Shown: one piece after another, positions 13,657 through 19,512 of the stretch | How positions within the stretch are numbered: the first letter of the stretch is position 1 | How the letters are laid out: the number at the start of each line of letters is the position of its first letter | Assembly (NCBI GenBank): GCA_039819885.1 | Contig: JBCBRD010000044.1 | Coordinates: 1 to 19,512, forward strand | Source: JBCBRD01 sp039819885 | GTDB lineage: Bacteria > Pseudomonadota > Alphaproteobacteria > Rhizobiales > Hyphomicrobiaceae | Reading direction: 5' to 3' | Length of the DNA: 19,512 nt | The notes under the pieces: generated by a model | Database searches by the model: none | Told to the model about the DNA's origin: nothing | What the model saw: the letters and a program-made list of their open reading frames with translations, nothing else | Program-made: the position numbers and the translations under genes

Positions 13657-15240
13657 TCAGGCGGTACGCTCCATTTGCTCGCTCATGCGCTTTTCCCTGC
13701 GTCGCTGAACAGATGACGGAATCCGCATCGCCTCGCGATACTTCGCCACGGTTCGGCGAGCAATATCAATCCCATCACCTTTGAGCATATCAACGATTTT
13801 ATCGTCGGAAAGAACGGCAGCAGCGCATTCGGCGTCGATCAGTTGCTTGATCCGATAGCGGACAGATTCGGAAGAATGCGCTTCCCCGTCTTCAGAAGAT
13901 GAGATGGATGATGTGAAGAAGTACTTGAGCTCAAAAATCCCGCGTGACGTAGCCATGTATTTGTTGGACGTCACACGCGACACCGTTGACTCGTGCATGG
14001 AGATCGCTTCAGCAACGGTCTTTAGGTTCATAGGTCTCAGATACTGAACGCCATGCGTCAGAAAACCGTCCTGCTGCCGAATGATTTCCTCTGCCACACG
14101 AAGGATTGTGCGAGCACGCTGATCGAGGCTCTTCACCAGCCAGTTGGCATTTTGCAAGCAGTCCGTCAGGTACTCCCTCTCGTCGGTGTCCTTAGTGGTG
14201 ACGGACACTTTCGTGAAATACGTCCGATTGACGAGAACCCGCGGAAGCGTTTCGCTGTTTAGTTCAACCAACCAGCTTCCATCACGTGCCGCACGCACAA
14301 GCACATCGGGCACCACCGGTTGAATGGGGACCGAGCCAAACTGAAGACCAGGCTTGGGATTCAAGCCTTTGATCTCCATAATCATGTCGGTCAATTCTTC
14401 AGTGTCGCAACCAACAGCGCGCCGCAGCTTTGGAAGGTCATGCGCGGCCAGCAGATGGAGATTGTCGAGCAGCGCACCGATTTGAGGGTCATAGCGGTTT
14501 TGCTCGCGCAGTTGGATCGCCAGGCACTCGCTCAATGATCTTGCGAAAACACCAGGCGGATCCATCATCTGCAGTTTAGCGAGGACTGCTTCGACAGCTT
14601 CTTCGCTCGCACCCAGTCGTTCCGCAATGCTTTCAGTATCAGTCTGTAGATATCCAGCATCATCGAGAAGATCGACAAGATACTGACCAATCAGTCGTTC
14701 CGGTGGCGTCGTCAGGACAAGCGGAACTTGCGCCGAAATGTGATCCTTCAGAGAAAGATCCGACGCGATGTAAGCTTCCAAATTGGAATCGTCATTGGAA
14801 AAGTCAGTCCGCCCGCCACTGACGGAAGACCAGTTACTGCCTGCCAAGTCGCTCGCGAAATCGCCAGCCGAGGTGTCCGGATAGAGGTTTTCGTATTCGG
14901 TATCCATCGGCGCGGTCGCATCACCGTCCGATTTTTCCATGTTCAACCATTCGCCATCATCGCTGGCGTTGGTCGCTTCAACATCTGACGTGTTGCTCGT
15001 GGCGCTTGTTGGTTCCGCAACTGTTGGCTCGCCCTTGTCTCCATCCCTTGCGGCCGTTGTTGGTTCTCCACTCGCGGCTTCATCTTCGCGCTCGAGCAGG
15101 GGATTGCGTTCCAGTTCGGTCTCAACGAATGCGGTGAGTTCAATATTCGAAAGCTGAAGAAGCTTAATCGCTTGCTGCAACTGTGGCGTCATCACCAGTT
15201 GCTGGCCGTGCTTCAACTCTAGTTTGGCAGACAGCGCCAT
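13657..15240 (-). CDS. rpoN: RNA polymerase sigma-54 factor
   Basis: Sigma-54 directs RNA polymerase to -24/-12 promoters that need an AAA+ activator, controlling nitrogen metabolism and other functions. The 527-residue protein has the N-terminal activator-interacting region I (LELKHGQQLVMTPQLQQAIKLLQLSNIEL, then ERNPLLE), an acidic region II (about 55-130, rich in Asp, Glu, Ser and Thr), the core-binding region, a helix-turn-helix (MNLKTVAEAISMHESTVSRVTSNKY) and the C-terminal RpoN box ARRTVAKYRE (494-503) that reads the -24 element. All expected parts are present. It follows lptB after 48 bp and precedes hpf, the standard order. Confidence 0.98.
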   Translation of the reverse strand: MALSAKLELKHGQQLVMTPQLQQAIKLLQLSNIELTAFVETELERNPLLEREDEAASGEPTTAARDGDKGEPTVAEPTSATSNTSDVEATNASDDGEWLNMEKSDGDATAPMDTEYENLYPDTSAGDFASDLAGSNWSSVSGGRTDFSNDDSNLEAYIASDLSLKDHISAQVPLVLTTPPERLIGQYLVDLLDDAGYLQTDTESIAERLGASEEAVEAVLAKLQMMDPPGVFARSLSECLAIQLREQNRYDPQIGALLDNLHLLAAHDLPKLRRAVGCDTEELTDMIMEIKGLNPKPGLQFGSVPIQPVVPDVLVRAARDGSWLVELNSETLPRVLVNRTYFTKVSVTTKDTDEREYLTDCLQNANWLVKSLDQRARTILRVAEEIIRQQDGFLTHGVQYLRPMNLKTVAEAISMHESTVSRVTSNKYMATSRGIFELKYFFTSSISSSEDGEAHSSESVRYRIKQLIDAECAAAVLSDDKIVDMLKGDGIDIARRTVAKYREAMRIPSSVQRRREKRMSEQMERTA

Positions 15241-15288
15241 ACCGTTTCCCGAAAAGACTAATCCGTTACGTCGTCATGCCTTTTATAG

Positions 15289-16125
15289 TCAGGGGGCGTT
15301 AACGAACATGTCTCCGAGGTAGACCCGGCGCACGTCCTCATTGTTTATGATTTCCTGAGGGTTACCTTCTGTCAGAACTTGACCCTCATAGATGACATAT
15401 GCGCGTTCCACGAGGTCGAGCGTCTCTCGCCAGTTGTGGTCAGTGATCAGGACGCCAATGCCGCGTTCGGTGAGATGTCGACACAACTCTTGAATATCGC
15501 TTACGGCCAGAGGGTCGACTCCGGCAAACGGCTCATCAAGCAGCATGAAGGAGGGGTTTGAAGCAAGTGCCCTGGCGATTTCACAGCGCCGCCGCTCCCC
15601 ACCAGACAAGGCAATCGATGGAAGCTTTCGCCGGTCTTGAATGCGAAACTCTTCGAGCAGCTGATCAAGGCGCTCCTTCCGCTTCTTACGGGAGGGTTCG
15701 ACAAGCTCCAAGACGGCCATGATATTTTTCTCGACCGACAGCCCCCGAAAAATGGACGCTTCCTGCGGGAGATATCCGATGCCGAGCCGCGCGCGCCGGT
15801 ACATGGGCAGATGCGTCACATCTTGACCATCAATGGTGATATGCCCCGCATCCGCCGGGACCAATCCGGTGATCATGTAAAACACTGTGGTTTTACCAGC
15901 GCCATTCGGCCCGAGAAGACCAACGGATTCGCCACGTCTTACCGCAAGGCTGACACCCTTCACGACTTTCCGGCGCTTGTAGCTTTTGTGAACGCCACTG
16001 ACCGTCAGCCAACCGTCTGCGCCAACGATAAGAGCATCTTCGCTATGGTGCTGTGACTGTCCCGCTCCGTATCCGACATCGCGTGACGAGGCTGATAAGT
16101 CTCCACCGATTGGCACCACATTCAT
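15289..16125 (-). CDS. lptB: Lipopolysaccharide export ABC transporter ATP-binding protein
   Basis: LptB is the cytoplasmic ATPase that works with LptF/LptG to extract lipopolysaccharide from the inner membrane and push it along the LptC-LptA bridge. The 278-residue protein has Walker A GPNGAGKT (72-79), Q-loop Q121 in YLPQEASIF, signature LSGGE (173-177), Walker B FMLLDE (193-198) and H-loop H230. It carries about 35 residues more at the N-terminus than typical LptB, low in complexity; the ATG at 16125 is the only plausible start seen. It lies 48 bp before rpoN but 499 bp after the lptC-lptA fusion, an unusually large gap for this operon. Confidence 0.96.
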   Translation of the reverse strand: MNVVPIGGDLSASSRDVGYGAGQSQHHSEDALIVGADGWLTVSGVHKSYKRRKVVKGVSLAVRRGESVGLLGPNGAGKTTVFYMITGLVPADAGHITIDGQDVTHLPMYRRARLGIGYLPQEASIFRGLSVEKNIMAVLELVEPSRKKRKERLDQLLEEFRIQDRRKLPSIALSGGERRRCEIARALASNPSFMLLDEPFAGVDPLAVSDIQELCRHLTERGIGVLITDHNWRETLDLVERAYVIYEGQVLTEGNPQEIINNEDVRRVYLGDMFVNAP

Positions 16126-16624
16126 TTCAGTATCAGGTCCTCAGGTCTTGCATTCTGATCGATACATTCGCGCCGTCACAAAACACCGTGTGGTGTTGCA
16201 ATTGGCTGTAGCCATACCGGCCATAGCTAGCCGGCCAATTGATGGCCTAACACGGGTCAAACCAAAGCGGATTTGGCCTACGGTGCGACGACCAACTTGA
16301 CCGTTCGCTCTGCTGATGCTGTTGTTATCGGCGACGACCCGGAGCCTCATCCACGTATATAGCTCGATAAAACATCACCGCCGGCACGTTTTTTGCATCG
16401 CCATTTTGCATGCATGATATCCCATTAGCAAGGCACCATTCTGGGTCTGGGACCATTTGTCGACAAAGTGCGTGATTTAGAAGAGTACTTTGAGCTGAGG
16501 ATATTGCTAAAGGCACCCGTCGCCTGAATGCGTAAAATAAAATCAGAACAAGGCGTTAGATAGTCGGTTGGCCGTGTGGAACATCGATTAGTAGCCGCCA
16601 AGTGACGACTGTTAACTGAAAACT
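16126..16624. other. Gene-free gap inside the lpt operon
   Basis: 499 bp between the lptC-lptA fusion and lptB. It holds an inverted repeat CAATTGGC/GCCAATTG (16199-16241), a terminator-like hairpin near 16190, direct repeats of TTTTGCAT near 16395, and short open frames with no family resemblance. A promoter for lptB is expected here, but none could be assigned with confidence (TATATA on the minus strand near 16358-16363 lacks a good -35). Confidence 0.5.
16178..16197 (-). terminator. Weak terminator-like hairpin upstream of lptB
   Basis: On the minus strand AACACC-ACAC-GGTGTT (16197-16182) is followed by TTGTG, a 6-bp stem with a short T-rich tail. It lies between the fusion gene and lptB, about 57 nt before the lptB start, and might reduce read-through. 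Confidence 0.28.
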
Positions 16625-18781
16625 CTACTGCGGTTTAGTAAGTGCTTTCCAAGCGCTTCCAGCCGCGTCTTTGGCCCCTTTTTTTCGCGATTGTAGGTCC
16701 TGAGGATAAAGCATCAGGCTTGGCCGCCCACCTCGCATGCCGAAGCCGGATCGCACTGTTCCACCGTCTGGGGCTTTAACGATTGCTGACGGGGGTTGTT
16801 CTGTTGACCATCCCCCCGCCGCACCTGCTGACTGAGTTGTAATCCGGCTGCGTCCGCTCGCCATATCGATGGTCAGTTGCGTGCCTCGAACAACCGTCTT
16901 GCCCTGGCTCAACAACACGTCTCCGCCGACGGTGACCATGTTTTTTTGAAGATCAAAAGTTGCCCAGTCGCCAGTGGCCTTCTGCCCTCCGACAGATGAC
17001 ACCACCACGTCGCCATCGGCACGAATGGTTTTGATTTGGGTTTGAGCCTGATCGGATGCGGACTTGTTTTTTGACGGAGATACTGAACCCAGTGGGGCGC
17101 CAGGATCACCCAGGGCAGCAGATCCGGTATAGATCGCTTTGAGTGCGGCGGTCTTGAGTGAGAACCCTCCCTGCTTTGCGATCACATTGCCTCGGAAGAT
17201 CGCGGCATTTTTTGCGTCATCGACATCAAGTCGTGCAGCCTCAATAGAGACCGGTGCGTTTGGATCCGTCTGGAATGAGGCAAGGCCACCAGCACCAGAC
17301 CCAGCAGACTTCGAGCGTTTTTTCGCGCCTTTGGGCTTCCCTTGCGGTGCGAGGTCCGCACTGATCCGCCCTGGTGTCGAACCAGTGCCGGGAGGTGTCG
17401 TCATGCGCGTGATGCCAGCCTTCCGGTCAACAAACAACGACCCGCCACGTAAGATGTTCTTGCCTTGAGAAACAACCACGTCACCGGTCAAGACGGCAAC
17501 GTCGCTCGCGGTGTCGAATTCAGCCCGCTTTGCAATTGCCCGTTGGTCCGGTCCACCCGATAAGACAACGTTTCCGCTCAGCACGGCCCGGTTCGATTGC
17601 GCATCAAATGCGACCTGATCACCCGTCGCGGTTTGTCCGGGACCATTCACGAGCCTCACGTCGCCCGACAGCAATGCCGTCTGGTCTTTGACTTGAAATA
17701 GCGCTTGGCGTGCTGTCACGGTTTGCCCAGCTCCCCGGGTAATCGTGACAGCCCCTGGCGCAGTGATGGTCTTGACATTGCCCTGGCCGCCGAACCCAGG
17801 CGCTGCGCGTTGGGCGCCCGCGTTGGTTTTCCCATCGTCACCATACGCAATATCCAGTTGGGCAGTCTGCATTTCGGCATCGCCCTGACGGGCAACAACT
17901 GAACCAACAAAAGCAGCTTGGCCGGCGCCATCGTCCACATTCAACCTTTCGGACGTTACGGTCACCGGCCCACTTTGCTGCCCCATCATCTGCCCAAGGG
18001 CCGTCGCATCACCGGCCTTGGGTTTTGCTTCAGTCGTTGGTTGATTGTCTTGCTGGGGGTTGAGCGTCGCCACGACATCGCCGCGGAAGACAGCCGTCTT
18101 TTTCTTTTGCTGAACTTCAAGCGTCTTGGCGTCGATACGGTTTTCGTTCATCTGAACGCGGACCGGCTCAGTGCTCGTGATGGTGCCAGCCTTTGTATCA
18201 ATTCGCGCTTGTGAGAGATCAGCCGCCATGCCGTTCGTGGCAACCACTGCAATGTTGCCAGCGAGATCAAGAACGGAAGTCTGAGTCGCAAACACCCCGG
18301 TGTCAGCTTTCAGTTTGGTCACGACTTTGCTGGCATCTGTCAGGGTGCCAGTGATCCCGGCAAGCTCAATCCGGTTCTTCTTGGAGAAGTCCTGCCGTGC
18401 AGTTTTCGCAGCCACATCATAGCTGCCACCATCGTTGGTGAACCCGCTATAGCGCGGGTTGTTCATTGTCAGATCTTTGGTCGTGATCTGCGGGATAGGC
18501 AGTGCAGGCAGGCCGCTCGTAAATTCAAAGTTTCTGAACGCTGAGCCCACATAGACAACCACAAGTGCGATAGCCCCGATGGGCATCAAGCGCCGCAGGA
18601 TACGGACAAACGACGTATTACGCCGCGCCCTAGCAAATGCGCGCTTGCGCGCTTCAGCCGAATCTTGAGTGCCGATCCCACGTGCAGTGCGCCGCTCACG
18701 CCGACGGGCGCCGGACCCGCCTGTACGGTCCAGGTCAGGGGGCTGCCCGGCCGTTGGGTGGCCATCTATGGGAGCATCCAT
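16625..18781 (-). CDS. LptC-LptA-LptA fusion, lipopolysaccharide transport protein
   Basis: A 718-residue protein that appears to combine the inner-membrane anchor LptC with two LptA/OstA-type beta-jellyroll regions that carry lipopolysaccharide across the periplasm. A basic cytoplasmic N-terminus (1-60) leads to a membrane anchor (about 64-82, LRRLMPIGAIALVVVYVGS). The LptC domain follows (about 95-235: LTMNNPRYSGFTNDGGSY, DLAGNIAVV, IDAKTLEVQQKKKTAVFRGDV). OstA region 1 spans about 271-460 (VTVTSERLNVDD, FVGSVVARQGDAEM, TATGDQVAFDAQSNRAVLSGNV, VVSQGKNILRGGSLFVDRKAGITRM). OstA region 2 spans about 509-648 (VSIEAARLDVDDAKNAAIFRG, KATGDWATFDLQKNMVTVGGDVLLSQGKTVVRGTQLTID), ending RPSLMLYPQDLQ as LptA proteins do. 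LptC and LptA are normally separate proteins of about 200 residues. Low-complexity linkers (241-270, 461-508) join the regions. The ATG at 18781 lacks a clear ribosome binding site. Confidence 0.92.
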   Translation of the reverse strand: MDAPIDGHPTAGQPPDLDRTGGSGARRRERRTARGIGTQDSAEARKRAFARARRNTSFVRILRRLMPIGAIALVVVYVGSAFRNFEFTSGLPALPIPQITTKDLTMNNPRYSGFTNDGGSYDVAAKTARQDFSKKNRIELAGITGTLTDASKVVTKLKADTGVFATQTSVLDLAGNIAVVATNGMAADLSQARIDTKAGTITSTEPVRVQMNENRIDAKTLEVQQKKKTAVFRGDVVATLNPQQDNQPTTEAKPKAGDATALGQMMGQQSGPVTVTSERLNVDDGAGQAAFVGSVVARQGDAEMQTAQLDIAYGDDGKTNAGAQRAAPGFGGQGNVKTITAPGAVTITRGAGQTVTARQALFQVKDQTALLSGDVRLVNGPGQTATGDQVAFDAQSNRAVLSGNVVLSGGPDQRAIAKRAEFDTASDVAVLTGDVVVSQGKNILRGGSLFVDRKAGITRMTTPPGTGSTPGRISADLAPQGKPKGAKKRSKSAGSGAGGLASFQTDPNAPVSIEAARLDVDDAKNAAIFRGNVIAKQGGFSLKTAALKAIYTGSAALGDPGAPLGSVSPSKNKSASDQAQTQIKTIRADGDVVVSSVGGQKATGDWATFDLQKNMVTVGGDVLLSQGKTVVRGTQLTIDMASGRSRITTQSAGAAGGWSTEQPPSAIVKAPDGGTVRSGFGMRGGRPSLMLYPQDLQSRKKGAKDAAGSAWKALTKPQ

Positions 18782-18974
18782 AAAGTCGATATCCGAGCGG
18801 TTTCGCTATACATGCCTGTCGTCTGCGCCAATTCGGACAACATTGGGACCATTCGTCAAGTTCTACGCGACATGTGCTCGAAACACTTGGGATAACGGAT
18901 GATCAGCCACCGTACTACGCCCCGTTAGCGCATCTCAGCCCAAAGGGCTCGGCCCCTCCGGCCCGCGAACACGG

Positions 18975-19078
18975 CAACCTGCGCAATCATGGGCTTCCCA
19001 CTGTTGACCACTCCCGCGAAACCATGCGCTTACCCGTGCTGACCACCTGCTCAATCACGGGCCTGCCCGTGTTGACCA
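18975..19078. repeat. Three degenerate ~34-bp tandem units
   Basis: Units ending in TGTTGACCA, TGCTGACCA and TGTTGACCA finish at 19010, 19045 and 19078, giving periods of 35 and 33 bp. Units 1 and 3 share ACCTGCKCAATCAYGGGCYT (18977-18996 and 19045-19064); unit 2 is more degenerate (ACCATGCGCTTACCC). Unit 3 contains the hairpin CACGGG-CCTG-CCCGTG, and unit 1 has TGGG/CCCA at the same place. A related 20-bp piece lies at 4984-5003, beside the other large repeat copy. Confidence 0.6.
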
Positions 19079-19084
19079 TTAAGT

Positions 19085-19396
19085 GTCATCCCGGAAAATT
19101 TCTGGCCACTGGCCTTGCCGCAGAGTTGAGCCGCCGGGTCCAGAAATTTGTCTGGGACCCACCGTTTCACACCTTGTAGCCCTGAGGTTGCTCCGGCTTA
19201 CCCACACCAAGAACGACGTCAGTGCATATCTGCTCGTTCACAATTCCCAGTCATACGGATGGCCAGCTGTTCTCTCGGCCAGGCCCCATAAACCTCAACG
19301 TGATCACCCGTGGCTCCATGGACCCCGAACAGCTTTTCGGACCCACCACCGGCGCGATGCATCGCGCTTTCAGGCCGAAAACCTTTCGGGATGACA
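19085..19396. repeat. ~313-bp structured repeat, copy B
   Basis: It runs from GTCATCCCGGA to TTTCGGGATGACA, in the same orientation as the copy at 5062-5375. The left arm pairs AAATTTCTGG (19096-19105) with CCAGAAATTT (19140-19149) and CCCGGA with TCTGGG. Blocks shared with copy A include CGAACAGCTTTTCGGAC and GCCGAAAACCTTTCGGGA, while the middle is poorly conserved. No coding capacity is apparent. Confidence 0.75.
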
Positions 19397-19469
19397 GTTA
19401 GAGTAGACCGCATCCCCATGGTGGATGCATGTCTCCGGCATGAGGTAGGCCTTCGGCTCGTGAGCTCAA

Positions 19470-19512
19470 CTAGTGGCTAAAGATATCCATATCGTCGAAG
19501 CCGTTGAGATCG
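19470..19512 (-). CDS. Possible C-terminal end of an unidentified gene (cut by window edge)
   Basis: Reading the minus strand from the right edge gives DLNGFDDMDIFSH and a TAG stop at 19472-19470. The codons favour C or T at third positions and the peptide is acidic, as many protein ends are. Thirteen codons are too few to identify it or to exclude chance. From the usual order, rnd (RNase D) could lie upstream of the lpt genes, but nothing visible confirms this. Confidence 0.28.
   Translation of the reverse strand, partial: DLNGFDDMDIFSH

Larger units (their letters stand above)
18782..19469. other. Gene-free region upstream of the lpt fusion
   Basis: 688 bp without a credible complete gene. 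From left: the promoter area of the lpt fusion (TTGACG near 18861 on the minus strand is a possible -35 but its -10 is poor), an AGCCC-AAA-GGGCT hairpin near 18938-18950, tandem ~34-bp units (18975-19078), and copy B of the ~313-bp repeat (19085-19396). Confidence 0.6.

Noticed and set aside
18975..19078. Tandem units as a CRISPR array
   Set aside because: The units are contiguous and degenerate, with no unique spacers between identical repeats and no cas genes nearby.

Overview
The window looks like chromosomal DNA of an alphaproteobacterium, most likely of the order Hyphomicrobiales (Rhizobiales). This rests on family-level recognition of the proteins and on two gene neighbourhoods usual in that group: lpt genes - rpoN - hpf - ptsN, and uppP facing a GST - queG - SDR operon. 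I cannot name the genus. Base composition is moderately GC-rich and fairly even, and there is one 99-N assembly gap.

Layout, left to right. (1) 1-2494, minus strand: the translation operon infC - rpmI (rpmI runs off the left edge). It is split by a complete retron: a non-coding RNA candidate (1719-1889) followed by a reverse transcriptase gene (335-1675). (2) 2664-4741: a GT4 glycosyltransferase (minus) and an alpha/beta hydrolase (plus) that start almost back to back. (3) 4742-5813: about 1.1 kb without genes, holding two 109-bp palindromic repeats that resemble RIME elements in architecture, one copy of a ~313-bp structured repeat, and GC-rich hairpins. (4) 5814-7920: a small membrane-anchored unknown protein (plus) converging on a secreted unknown protein with a proline-rich middle and a six-cysteine C-terminal region (minus). 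(5) 8087-10961, minus: the GST - queG - SDR operon, divergent from uppP (11255-12052, plus). (6) 12129-18781, minus: an unusual LptC-LptA-LptA fusion, lptB, rpoN, hpf and ptsN, covering lipopolysaccharide export, sigma-54 and nitrogen-type PTS / ribosome hibernation. (7) 18782-19512: tandem ~34-bp units, a second copy of the ~313-bp repeat, and perhaps the last 13 codons of another minus-strand gene.

The most exciting item is the retron. The RNA has a 16-bp a1/a2 duplex (13 Watson-Crick and 3 G-U pairs), several short msr-like hairpins and a long imperfect msd-like hairpin. A candidate promoter places the transcription start on the first base of a1, and a2 ends 43 nt before the RT start codon. 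The RT has QGAPTSP, YADD and VTG motifs and an N-terminal extension of about 130-150 residues, with no separate effector gene beside it. Second in interest are the LptC-LptA-LptA fusion and the structured repeats, whose two copies differ by compensatory stem changes.
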